NCBI RefSeq assembly: GCF_017948485.1
Contig: NZ_JAFFSX010000005.1
Location: 248,001-312,000, forward strand
DNA: 64,000 bases
Source: Streptomyces sp. GESEQ-35
GTDB lineage: Bacteria; Actinomycetota; Actinomycetes; Streptomycetales; Streptomycetaceae
Reading direction: 5' to 3'
The notes under the pieces were generated by a model, which saw only the letters and a list, made by a program, of their open reading frames with translations, did no database searches and was not told the origin of the DNA. Positions 9,317 to 17,024 of the stretch are shown here, piece after piece (the stretch's first letter is position 1; every line of letters begins with the position of its first letter). Made by a program: the position numbers and the translations under genes.

Positions 9317-9850
9317 CTAGACCTGCCTTGCGTCGAGTGAGTCGATCGTCTCCCGCAGCCAGGCGAGTTCGGCGCGGGACGTGGCACGCGCGATGGTCAG
9401 CACGCCGCGCCGGAACGGGTCGTCCAGTTCCTCGGGGCGCAGCGGCCGGTCACCTTCGTAGAAGAAACTCGCGGGTTCCTCCAAGAACGCCAGTCTGCGC
9501 CGCAGTACGGCTGCCTGGGCCGCCGGGGCGTCCAGGTGGCGGAGGAACGCCAGCACCGCGAACCAGCGGTTCTCGTCGGTGATGTCGCGCTGGACGGGCT
9601 CGGCGAGCCTGCGGCGCAGTTCCCGTCTTCCCTCCTCGGTGAGCGTCAGAACGTGCCGAGGAGCGGCCACGGAGCCGGGCTCGGTGGCGCGTTCGAGCAG
9701 CCCCGCCTGCTCCAGGCGCTTGATCGCCGGGTACAGCGTGCTCTCGGCGACGGGTCTCACATGGCCTGTCAGCGCGGTAATGCGTTTACGCAGCTCATAG
9801 CCGTGAAGTGGGGCGTCGTACAGGAATCCGAGGATGGCGAGCTCCAGCAT
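9317..9850 (-). CDS. PadR family transcriptional regulator
   Basis: A 177-aa protein beginning MLELAILGFLYDAPLHGYEL, the signature start of PadR winged-helix proteins, continuing ESTLYPAIKRLEQAGLLERA (recognition helix and wing) and a Vir-type C-terminal helical dimerisation part (AVLRRRLAFLEE). PadR proteins are usually repressors of a divergent or neighbouring gene. No ribosome site precedes ATG 9850. A -35/-10-like pair (TTGGAT, 17 bp, GACAAT on the minus strand) would place the transcript start at the ATG, so a leaderless mRNA is likely. It faces the hydrolase remnant across a phased array of TACATC sites that is probably its operator. Confidence 0.9.
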   Translation of the reverse strand: MLELAILGFLYDAPLHGYELRKRITALTGHVRPVAESTLYPAIKRLEQAGLLERATEPGSVAAPRHVLTLTEEGRRELRRRLAEPVQRDITDENRWFAVLAFLRHLDAPAAQAAVLRRRLAFLEEPASFFYEGDRPLRPEELDDPFRRGVLTIARATSRAELAWLRETIDSLDARQV

Positions 9851-9876
9851 GAGCGCATTGTCTCGCACGTTCGCGG

Positions 9877-9927
9877 TACATCCAAGGAAGGGTACATCGC
9901 TACCTTGATACATCGGTTTCGATGTAT
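9877..9927. promoter_or_regulatory. Putative PadR operator array
   Basis: TACATC occurs at 9877-9882, 9893-9898 and 9909-9914, exactly 16 bp apart each time. The third copy is half of a perfect 20-bp palindrome at 9908-9927: ATACATCG, GTTT, CGATGTAT. PadR proteins typically bind ATGTAT/ATACAT-type inverted repeats, so this fits known family behaviour. A TATTCT -10-like hexamer at 9925-9930 overlaps the palindrome. The array covers the promoters of both divergent genes. Confidence 0.75.
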
Positions 9928-9968
9928 TCTCTTGAGAGGGCAGACGTAGCCCTGCGGGGGAGGACGCG

Positions 9969-10250
9969 ATGCAACAGGCGGAGTTCGACGGCAAGGGAAG
10001 CTGCATCCGATGGACGGAGACGCCGGGTGCGGAACCCGCGTGCGTCTACGTGCACGGCCTGGGATCGGTTTCGACCGTGTACCACGCGCACATCGCTGCC
10101 CGGCCCGCCCGCTTCGGCTACACGCTCATCGAAGGCAGGGAGGGCCTGGAGGCTGCGGGCGTGCGCGTGGTGAGCGTGTCCGGCGCCGGTCGCAACGTCA
10201 TGTTCGACCGTCCCGACGCTTTCGCGGCGGCTGTCACCGGACAGGTGTGA
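9969..10250 (+). CDS. Alpha/beta hydrolase remnant (internally deleted, 93 aa)
   Basis: The frame starts at ATG 9969 behind GGGGGAGG and is intact, but the product is only 93 aa against about 250 or more for alpha/beta hydrolases. It keeps the first strand and oxyanion region (ARVYVHGLG-like: CVYVHGLGSVSTVYHAH), a short FGYTL piece, and the family's C-terminal end (EGLEAAGVRVVSVSGAGRNV, then MFDRPDAFA). The nucleophile elbow (GxSxG) and acid region are absent. The expected catalytic His in the usual GAGHNV is Arg here (GAGRNV). It is therefore very unlikely to be an active hydrolase. It may be a decaying gene still under PadR control, or a small protein with a new role. It ends 3 bp from the convergent methyltransferase. 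Confidence 0.7.
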   Translation: MQQAEFDGKGSCIRWTETPGAEPACVYVHGLGSVSTVYHAHIAARPARFGYTLIEGREGLEAAGVRVVSVSGAGRNVMFDRPDAFAAAVTGQV

Positions 10251-10253
10251 GGC

Positions 10254-10862
10254 TCAGCCTTCGCGCACGGACAGTGCCAAGAACCGGGCGTCCTCGTCGA
10301 CGTACGACGTCATCCGCCACCCCGAACGCGCCAGCAGAGCGCGCAGGTTGGGTTCCGCGCGCAGGTCGTCCGGGGTGATCTGCCGCCCCTGGCGTGCCGC
10401 GAGCGCCGCTCGGCCGATCGGATGGAACAGCGCCAGCGTGCCGCCAGGTCGCACCACACGCGCCAACTCCCGTAGGTTCTGCGCCGGTTGGGGCAGGTGG
10501 GCGACGAGTCCAGCCGCGAACACCGCGTCGAGTGACTCCGAGTGGAGCGGCAGCGCGGCGACGTCGGCGAGCAGCAGTAGCCCGTCACGGTCCCGTCCGG
10601 CCCGCACGGCGGCCTCCAGCATGGCCGGGGTCAGATCGGCTCCCAGGACCACTCCGGAGGGCCCCACGGCCGTGCGCAGCGGCGTCAGGGCGCGGCCCGT
10701 GCCACAGCCCGCGTCGAGCACACGAGCTCCCTCGTGCAGAGCGAGTTCGGCGACCGCGGACGCGTAGGCCGGGCCGTCGTCCGGAAAGCGGGCGTCCCAG
10801 TCCGCGGCGCGGGCGGTGAAGAACTCCTGGACGTGTGTGTGGTCGTCGCTCATGGTCCGCAT
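10254..10862 (-). CDS. Class I SAM-dependent methyltransferase
   Basis: A 202-aa protein with SAM-binding motif I VLDAGCGTGRALTPL, an acidic strand-2 end (GADLTPAML), motif II/III region LLLLADVAALPLHSESLDAV and the RVVRPGGTLALFHPIG motif of UbiE/Methyltransf_11 enzymes. ATG 10862 has GAGG 4 nt upstream; a second ATG at 10853 is possible. The methyl acceptor is unknown. It is convergent with the hydrolase remnant. Confidence 0.88.
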   Translation of the reverse strand: MRTMSDDHTHVQEFFTARAADWDARFPDDGPAYASAVAELALHEGARVLDAGCGTGRALTPLRTAVGPSGVVLGADLTPAMLEAAVRAGRDRDGLLLLADVAALPLHSESLDAVFAAGLVAHLPQPAQNLRELARVVRPGGTLALFHPIGRAALAARQGRQITPDDLRAEPNLRALLARSGWRMTSYVDEDARFLALSVREG

Positions 10863-11005
10863 GATCCCTCACCGACAGGGGTGACGTCGCGGCGCACACG
10901 TTCGAGCGTGACGCGATCGTTCAGGTACCTCTCTGCGTCATATTCCAGCACCTTTCGAACTGCGCCCCCCTTGTGCGCCCCTGCCCCGGCTAGCGTCCCT
11001 GAGCC

Positions 11006-11779
11006 ATGGGACACCTGGACCACGCCGCCCTCGGCTGGCTGACACCTGTGCTGTCGTACCTCATGGCGTGTACAGGCGCCGCGCTCGGACTGCGCTGCAC
11101 CGTCCGAGCGCTCGGCGCCGGTGGCCGGTCGCGCCGCAACTGGCTCATCACCGCCGCCTCGGCCATCGGAACCGGCATCTGGACCATGCACTTCGTGGCC
11201 ATGCTCGGCTTCAGCGTCAGCGGCACCGACATCCACTACGACGTGCCGCTCACCATCGCGAGCCTCCTCGTCGCCATGGCCGTCGTCTGTGCCGGCGTCT
11301 TCGCCGTCGGCTACAGCCGCGACCGCGGCCGTGCGCTCTTGATCGGCGGGCTCACCACCGGCCTCGGCGTCGCGAGCATGCACTACCTCGGCATGGCGGC
11401 GGTGCGCCTCCATGGCGACGTCGACTACGACCCGGTCCTTGTCGGACTCTCCGTGCTGATCGCCGTCATCGCCGCCACGGCGGCCCTGTGGGCGGCGCTC
11501 AACATCAAGTCGCCGGTCGCCGTCACCATCGCCTCGCTGATCATGGGGGCGGCGGTGAGCAGCATGCACTACACCGGGATGTTCGCGGTGAGCGTGCAGG
11601 TCACGCCGTCCGGCGACGTCCTGCCCGGGGCCACGGCGATGCAGTTCATCTTCCCCCTCGCCGTCGGCCTCGGGTCCTATCTGTTCCTGACCTCGGCCTT
11701 CGTCGCCCTGTCGCCCACGAAGGGCGAGCGCGAGGCATCCGCCTCGGCCCAGCGTCCGGTCGAGAGCGTCGCCCGCTAG
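11006..11779 (+). CDS. MHYT-domain integral membrane protein
   Basis: A 257-aa protein with about seven hydrophobic helices and the three hallmark motifs: MHFVAML, MHYLGM and MHYTGM, about 70 residues apart. MHYT proteins are proposed to coordinate a metal, probably copper, at the outer face and to sense oxygen, CO or NO (family knowledge, not shown here). There is no GGDEF, EAL or kinase output domain, so this is a stand-alone sensor or transporter-like module. The C-terminal tail (SPTKGEREASASAQRPVESV) is polar. It ends 59 bp before the conservon kinase and could be co-transcribed with it. Confidence 0.9.
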   Translation: MGHLDHAALGWLTPVLSYLMACTGAALGLRCTVRALGAGGRSRRNWLITAASAIGTGIWTMHFVAMLGFSVSGTDIHYDVPLTIASLLVAMAVVCAGVFAVGYSRDRGRALLIGGLTTGLGVASMHYLGMAAVRLHGDVDYDPVLVGLSVLIAVIAATAALWAALNIKSPVAVTIASLIMGAAVSSMHYTGMFAVSVQVTPSGDVLPGATAMQFIFPLAVGLGSYLFLTSAFVALSPTKGEREASASAQRPVESVAR

Positions 11780-11838
11780 CGGCGGGTCCGGCCCGGTGAC
11801 GGACCGGCAGCCCCGAACGACTTCCGAGCGAGGAGGCC

Positions 11839-14361
11839 ATGCGTACACCCCGTAGGACCCGTGAAGCCGGCGCCGAGACGCCGCCCCAGCCCACCGTGCG
11901 CGGCCGCCGCGCCCATGCCGGACCACCCGCTGACGAAGGTCCGGACGAGCCCGCGGGCACGGTCGTGGACGATGCCCCCGTGCGCGGGGGGCGATGGCGA
12001 ATACGACCGCGCACCGTACGCGCCAAGATCGTCTGCCTGCTGATGGTGCCGGTGGTCTCGCTGCTGGCCCTCTGGGCGTACGCCACCGTCAGCACCGCCC
12101 AGGACGTCTCCCGGCTACGGCAGTTGCAGCGCGTGGACTCAGCGATCCGGGCTCCCGTCGCGGACGCCGTCGCCGCGCTCCAGGCCGAGCGGGAGGCCGC
12201 CGTGCGCCATGCGACCGATCCGTCCGCCGGGCAGAGCGGTGACATCAAGCGGCTCTCCGAGCGCACGGACCGGGCCGTCGCGGAACTGCGGCTCGGCGAG
12301 CGCAACACCGTCGCCGAAAGCGAAGAGCTGCCCGCAGGAGTGGCCGCGCGTCTGGAGGCGTTCGTCACCGCCGCCGAGGAACTGCGTCCGCTGCGAACCG
12401 CGGTGCTGGACCGGCGCGCGGGGTGGGACGAGACGTACGGGCAGTACACGAAGACCATCGCGACGGCCTTCGGTGTGGGCGGCGCGCTCACCGGCATCCA
12501 GGATGCCGAACTCGGCTCGGACGCGCGCGTGCTGCTCGAATTCTCCCGCGCGGGAGAGGCGTTGGCTCAAGAGGACGTCGTGCTGGCCGGCGCACGCCTC
12601 GCCGGCCGGCTCGACGGGGAGCGGATGCGGCTGTTCACCGGAGCTGTCGACACCCGCCGCGCCCTCACCGAATCCGCCGTCGCGGACCTGCGCGGCCCCG
12701 AACGCACCGCCTGGCGGGAACTCGCCGACGGCAGCGCCTATGCCGCCGTGGGCGCCGCCGAGGACAAAGTCCTCGCCACCGGGTCGGGCGCCCGGGCGGT
12801 CGACGCCGCACCGGAAGCCACCTGGGACCAGGCGCACGCGCGCGTGCAGGACGCGATGCGCACGATCGAGGAGGACGCCGGGCGCGGCGGCGCCGTCCGG
12901 GCCGACCCGTTCACCCGCGGTCTGCTCACCCCGGCCGGTGCCGCGGTCCTGTTCGGCCTCGCCGCCGTCGCCGCGTCGCTCGTCATCTCCGTACGCATCG
13001 GCCGCGCCCTCGTCGTCGAGCTGGTGAGTCTGCGCAACAGCGCCCTGGAGATCGCCCGGCGCAAACTCCCGGAGGCCATGGGGAAACTGCGCGCGGGCGA
13101 GGAGATCGACGTCAGTGCCGAGGCGCCGCCCGGTCCGCCCGCGGAGGACGAGGCCGGTCAGGTCGCCGAGGCCCTGGGCACCGTGCACCGCGCAGCCCTG
13201 CGGGCCGCCGTGGAACGCGCCGAGCTCGCCAGCGGCATCTCCGGGGTCTTCGTCAACCTCGCCCGTCGCAGCCAGGTCCTCGTCCACCGTCAGCTCAGCC
13301 TCCTCGACAGCATGGAACGCCGCTCCGAGGACCCGGGCGAGCTGAGCGACCTGTTCCGGCTCGACCACCTCACCACGCGTATGCGGCGTCACGCCGAGAG
13401 CCTGATCATCCTCTCCGGAGCGGCGCCCGGCCGGGCGTGGCGTATGCCGGTCTCCCTGACGAACGTGGTCCGGGCGGCAGTCTCCGAAGTCGAGGACTAC
13501 GCGCGCGTGGAGGTACGACAACTCCCCGAGGCCTCCGTCATCGGCGCGGCCGTCGCCGACCTCACCCACCTCCTCGCGGAGATCGTCGAGAACGCCGCCC
13601 AGTTCTCGCCCCCGCACACGCGCGTGCGCATCACCGGGGAACCTGTCGGCAACGGCTACGCCCTCGAGGTCGAGGACCGTGGCCTCGGCATGGGCAAGGA
13701 GACCCGCGCCGAAGCAAACCGCCGCATCGAGCAGTCCGAGACCCTCGACCTGTTCGACAGCGACCGGCTCGGCCTCTTCGTGGTCAGCAGGCTCGCGGCC
13801 CGGCACGGCATCAAGGTGCACCTGCGTACCTCGCCCTACGGCGGCACGACCGCGGTCGTCCTGCTGCCCACGGCCCTGCTGCACAGTGGCGCGGCGGAAC
13901 GTTCCCCCCGCAAGGCGGCCGAGGCGGAACGGCCCCCGGAGCGTGAGTACACGCGTGTGCCCGGCCCCGCCCGGCACCAGGAGTCGGTGACCGCGCCCGC
14001 GGACCGCCCCGCACTGGTGGCCCCCGTAACGGCCGCTGCGGACACCGCGGAAGACACACCACCCCCCGGAGTCACCACCTTGCGACTGCACCGCCCCCCG
14101 GACGACTCCGAAGCCTCCGACGATCTCCCCCGCCGAGTACGGCAGGCGAGCCTCGCCCCTCAACTGCGCGACGGACGCCCCGAGGATCCGGCACCAGGAC
14201 CCGCCCCCCGGAGTGACGACGAGCGCACACCCGAACTCGTGCGGGACCGCATGGCGGCGTACCGCGACGGCTGGGTGCGCGGCGGCGGCAGGCAGCCGGG
14301 ACACGGAGTCACCCCAGAGACCCCAGTGGGCAGCGACAGCAGCGAAGGAGACCCCGCATGA
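11839..14361 (+). CDS. cvnA: Conservon sensor histidine kinase-like protein (CvnA), nitrate/nitrite-sensor type
   Basis: An 840-aa membrane protein. A polar N-terminal tail is followed by a first membrane helix at about 64-83, a large extracellular helical domain resembling NIT (nitrate/nitrite-sensing) domains at about 85-360, a second helix at about 366-388 and a HAMP-like region. The histidine-kinase core has a possible phospho-His region (LDHLTTRMRRHAESL), N-box EIVENAAQFS near residue 581, G1 DRGLGMG near 613 and G2 LGLFVVSRLAARHG near 645. A Pro-rich disordered tail of about 150 residues follows. GAGGAGG precedes ATG 11839. Its stop overlaps cvnB (ATGA). In conservons this protein anchors a membrane complex with the roadblock, DUF742 and GTPase-like proteins. 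Confidence 0.92.
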   Translation: MRTPRRTREAGAETPPQPTVRGRRAHAGPPADEGPDEPAGTVVDDAPVRGGRWRIRPRTVRAKIVCLLMVPVVSLLALWAYATVSTAQDVSRLRQLQRVDSAIRAPVADAVAALQAEREAAVRHATDPSAGQSGDIKRLSERTDRAVAELRLGERNTVAESEELPAGVAARLEAFVTAAEELRPLRTAVLDRRAGWDETYGQYTKTIATAFGVGGALTGIQDAELGSDARVLLEFSRAGEALAQEDVVLAGARLAGRLDGERMRLFTGAVDTRRALTESAVADLRGPERTAWRELADGSAYAAVGAAEDKVLATGSGARAVDAAPEATWDQAHARVQDAMRTIEEDAGRGGAVRADPFTRGLLTPAGAAVLFGLAAVAASLVISVRIGRALVVELVSLRNSALEIARRKLPEAMGKLRAGEEIDVSAEAPPGPPAEDEAGQVAEALGTVHRAALRAAVERAELASGISGVFVNLARRSQVLVHRQLSLLDSMERRSEDPGELSDLFRLDHLTTRMRRHAESLIILSGAAPGRAWRMPVSLTNVVRAAVSEVEDYARVEVRQLPEASVIGAAVADLTHLLAEIVENAAQFSPPHTRVRITGEPVGNGYALEVEDRGLGMGKETRAEANRRIEQSETLDLFDSDRLGLFVVSRLAARHGIKVHLRTSPYGGTTAVVLLPTALLHSGAAERSPRKAAEAERPPEREYTRVPGPARHQESVTAPADRPALVAPVTAAADTAEDTPPPGVTTLRLHRPPDDSEASDDLPRRVRQASLAPQLRDGRPEDPAPGPAPRSDDERTPELVRDRMAAYRDGWVRGGGRQPGHGVTPETPVGSDSSEGDPA

Positions 14362-14795
14362 TCCAGGACCCGAGCATGAGATCAGCCCAGAGGTCCGGCG
14401 AACTCGACTGGCTGCTGGACGACTTGGTGCTGCGCGTGAGCGAAGTACGGCATGCCGTGGTGCTGTCCAACGACGGACTGGCCGTGGGCGCCTCCACCGA
14501 CCTCCGTCGAGAGGACGCGGAACACCTCGCCGCGGTCGCATCCGGCTTCCACAGCCTGGCCAAGGGCGCCGGCCGGCACTTCGGCGCGGGCGGCGTACGC
14601 CAGACCATGGTGGAGATGGACGACGGCTTCCTGTTCGTGGCCGCGGCGGGCGACGGTTCCTGCCTCGCCGTCCTCACCGCCGCGACCGCCGACATCGGGT
14701 TGGTGGCCTACGAGATGGCGCGGCTGGTCAAGCGCGTCGGTGAACATCTCTACGCGGCGCCGCGCGTCGCCGCACGGCCGCCCGCCGCCGGATGA
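14358..14795 (+). CDS. cvnB: Roadblock/LC7 domain protein (CvnB)
   Basis: A 145-aa roadblock/LC7 protein: ELDWLLDDLVLRVSEVRHAV, VLSNDGLAVGAS, AEHLAAVASGFHSLAKGAGR and GSCLAVLTAATADIGLVAYE. This fold in bacteria pairs with small GTPases of the MglA/CvnD type as a regulator or scaffold. The ATG overlaps the cvnA stop by 4 bp and GGAG lies upstream, so translation is coupled. A close paralogue lies at 16490-16903. Confidence 0.93.
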   Translation: MIQDPSMRSAQRSGELDWLLDDLVLRVSEVRHAVVLSNDGLAVGASTDLRREDAEHLAAVASGFHSLAKGAGRHFGAGGVRQTMVEMDDGFLFVAAAGDGSCLAVLTAATADIGLVAYEMARLVKRVGEHLYAAPRVAARPPAAG

Positions 14796-14817
14796 GCCGA
14801 GAGGGCGGTCCGCGCAC

Positions 14818-15231
14818 ATGACCGAGGACATCACGGGCGCCCAGCGGGAGCAGGGCAGCCAGTGGTACGACAACGAGGCCGGGCCCCTGGTCCGTCCGTA
14901 CGCCATGACCGGTGGGCGCACCAAACCCGGCCCCACCGGAGTGCGGTTCGACCTCATCGCCCTTGTCAGTCTGGACGCGAGCGCACCCGGATTCGACGAC
15001 GACACCGCGCTCGGGCCGGAACACCGCGCCCTCATCGGCCTGTGCCGCACCGAGACCCAGTCGGTCGCCGAACTCGCCGCGGGCGCCGAACTGCCCGTGG
15101 GTGTGGTGCGCGTGCTTCTGGGAGACCTGCTGGAACTGGGCTGCGTCACCGTCACCCGCCCGGTGCCGCCGGCGCAGCTGCCCGACGAACGGATTCTGCG
15201 CGAGGTGATCGAGGGATTGCGGGCGCTGTAG
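14818..15231 (+). CDS. cvnC: DUF742 protein (CvnC)
   Basis: A 137-aa protein with the DUF742 pattern: an early Leu-Val-Arg-Pro-Tyr (GPLVRPYAMTGGRTKP), a central DLIALVSLDA strand, then a winged-helix-like half (EHRALIGLCRTETQSVAELA, LPVGVVRVLLGDLLELGCVT) and a LREVIEGLRAL end. It is the third member of every conservon and probably binds CvnD or DNA. ATG 14818 is 22 bp after the cvnB stop; the ribosome site GAGAGGG is weak and distant, which fits coupling with cvnB. Confidence 0.92.
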   Translation: MTEDITGAQREQGSQWYDNEAGPLVRPYAMTGGRTKPGPTGVRFDLIALVSLDASAPGFDDDTALGPEHRALIGLCRTETQSVAELAAGAELPVGVVRVLLGDLLELGCVTVTRPVPPAQLPDERILREVIEGLRAL

Positions 15232-15345
15232 ATGAACGTTCGGAAACAGGCCAATAGCGGTCCAATCCCTCAAGACGAATCCGCAGTTGCCATGATGCTG
15301 ACTTCACACGTCGACCGTTGCCGGCACTCCCGAGAGAAGTGATCG

Positions 15346-15951
15346 ATGGTCTCCGAGCACTCCGACGCCCAGGGCGGCGAATCTGCCCCCCTGGCGCTGA
15401 AGATACTGGTCGCCGGCGGATTCGGCGTGGGCAAGACCACCCTGGTGGGCGCGGTCAGCGAGATCAGGCCCCTGCGCACCGAGGAACTGCTCAGTGAAGC
15501 CGGTCAGTTGGTGGACGACACCGGCGGTGTGGACCAGAAGGTCACCACGACCGTCGCCATGGACTTCGGACGCATCACCATCCGGTCCGGTCTGTCCCTC
15601 TACCTCTTCGGTACGCCGGGCCAGGACCGTTTCTGGTTCCTGTGGGACGAGTTGTCGCAGGGTGCGCTCGGTGCCGTGGTCCTCGCGGACACCCGCCGCC
15701 TGGAGGACTGTTTCCCCGCAGTCGACTATTTCGAACACCGGCATATCCCGTTCGTGGTGGCCGTGAACTGCTTCGCCGGCGCGCGCACCTACGGTGCCCA
15801 TGACGTCTCCCGCGCAATCGACCTCGACCAAGGAACGCCCGTGGTGCTCTGCGACGCCCGCGACCGCGACTCGGGAAAGGAGGTGCTGATCCGACTCGTC
15901 GAGTACGCCGGGCGCGTGCACACCGCCCGGCTGCTCGACTCAGTGGGTTGA
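15346..15951 (+). CDS. cvnD: Conservon GTP/ATP-binding protein (CvnD)
   Basis: A 201-aa Ras-like GTPase relative: P-loop AGGFGVGKTT at about 24-33, switch-region Thr in KVTTTVAMDFG, G3 variant FGTPGQDRF, and VAVNCF where NKxD would be expected, as is usual in this family. It is likely to be controlled by the adjacent roadblock protein and to signal from CvnA. A 114-bp gap after cvnC, unusually long for a conservon, may hold an internal promoter; GAGAAG lies 6 nt before ATG 15346. Confidence 0.92.
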   Translation: MVSEHSDAQGGESAPLALKILVAGGFGVGKTTLVGAVSEIRPLRTEELLSEAGQLVDDTGGVDQKVTTTVAMDFGRITIRSGLSLYLFGTPGQDRFWFLWDELSQGALGAVVLADTRRLEDCFPAVDYFEHRHIPFVVAVNCFAGARTYGAHDVSRAIDLDQGTPVVLCDARDRDSGKEVLIRLVEYAGRVHTARLLDSVG

Positions 15952-15965
15952 GAAGGGAGTTCGGC

Positions 15966-16394
15966 TCAGTCCGCGATGTCCTTCTCCGCCAGGACCTTGT
16001 CGATCGAGACACGGACGAGGAGTTCGCCCGGCACGCCATTGCGGTCCCCGAACTCCTCGGCGCGTTCCTCGCCCATGTACCGCGCACCGATCAGTCCGGC
16101 CCAGTGCCGCAGCTCCGCGAGATCCTCCGAGACGCGGGCGCGACCGGTCAGCACCACGTAGGCGTACGGCGGCCGGTCGTCGTCCACGCACAGCGCGACG
16201 CGTCCGTCACGGGCCACATTGCGCCCTTTCACGCTCCTGCCGTGCGTGTTGAACACCACCTCGTCCCCGTCGAGCACGAACCAGATCGGCGTCACATGTG
16301 GGCTCCCGTCTGCACGGACGGTCGACAGTTTCCCGGTGCGGGTGCCGTGCGAGACGAACGCCCGCCATTCGTCATCAGTCATCTTCTGCGCCAT
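15966..16394 (-). CDS. PPOX-class F420-dependent flavin-reductase-like protein
   Basis: A 142-aa split-barrel protein: RTGKLSTVRADGSPHVTPIW, VVFNTHGRSVKGRNVARDGR and VALCVDDDRPPYAYVVLTGR match pyridoxamine-5'-phosphate-oxidase-like F420 or FMN binders of actinobacteria. ATG 16394 is chosen because AAGGAGG sits 9 nt before it; the ATG at 16403 directly abuts that site. It lies on the opposite strand between cvnD and the second roadblock gene, convergent with cvnD by 14 bp. Substrate unknown. Confidence 0.9.
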   Translation of the reverse strand: MAQKMTDDEWRAFVSHGTRTGKLSTVRADGSPHVTPIWFVLDGDEVVFNTHGRSVKGRNVARDGRVALCVDDDRPPYAYVVLTGRARVSEDLAELRHWAGLIGARYMGEERAEEFGDRNGVPGELLVRVSIDKVLAEKDIAD

Positions 16395-16489
16395 GCCGCC
16401 CATCCTCCTTGCTCCGACGCCCGCTCGTCCGGAAGGCTGGCCGACAGATCCTCCAGCCAGGGGGAGACATCACACGGGGAGACAGGACC

Positions 16490-16903
16490 ATGGCGCAGAA
16501 CCAGGGACTCGGCTGGCTGCTGGACGATCTGACCGAGCGCGTCGAACAGGTACGGCACGCTTTGGTCCTGTCCAACGACGGGCTGGTCACGGGAGCGAGT
16601 ACGGGCTTACGACGCGAGGACGCGGAACATCTCGCCGCCGTCTCGTCCGGGCTGCACAGCCTGGCCAAGGGCTCGGGACGCCACTTCGGCGCGGGCAGAG
16701 TGCGCCAGACCATGGTGGAGTTCGACGACGCGGTCCTGTTCGTCACCGCGGCCGGCACCGGCAGCTGTCTCTGCGTCCTCAGCGGTGCGGAGGCAGACAT
16801 CGGCCAGATCGCCTACGAGATGACCCTGCTCGTCAATCGCGTCGGCGAGCACCTCGGCGTGGACGCCCGCCAGCCCGAGCAGGGGCCGGTCACAGAGACC
16901 TGA
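16490..16903 (+). CDS. Orphan roadblock/LC7 protein, CvnB paralogue
   Basis: A 137-aa protein clearly related to the CvnB at 14358: both share WLLDDL, VLSNDGL, GASTxLRREDAEHLAAV, HSLAKGxGRHFGAG and VRQTMVE. GGGGAG lies 8 nt before ATG 16490. Neighbouring cvnA, C and D homologues are absent, so this is a stand-alone copy, probably a local duplication that was inverted around or separated by the PPOX gene. It could compete with CvnB for CvnD or CvnA. Confidence 0.9.
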   Translation: MAQNQGLGWLLDDLTERVEQVRHALVLSNDGLVTGASTGLRREDAEHLAAVSSGLHSLAKGSGRHFGAGRVRQTMVEFDDAVLFVTAAGTGSCLCVLSGAEADIGQIAYEMTLLVNRVGEHLGVDARQPEQGPVTET

Positions 16904-17024
16904 CCTGCGCGTTTACCCTCATCCGTGGAGTTATCCACAGGCTCGCCACGAGATCCGCCGGACCGGCTACGGTTTTTTCACGGCGAGCGCACACGGCGTG
17001 AGCCGCTGACTCCACGGGGGAGAC

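Noticed and set aside
12139..14541. An 800-codon minus-strand frame antisense to cvnA
   Set aside because: Gly/Arg/Asp-rich shadow with no recognisable domain; the plus strand has all kinase motifs.
16931..16939. TTATCCACA, a match to a DnaA box
   Set aside because: Only one box was seen and it is part of a small GTGGA/TCCAC inverted repeat; no cluster and no dnaA/dnaN nearby, so no origin is claimed.
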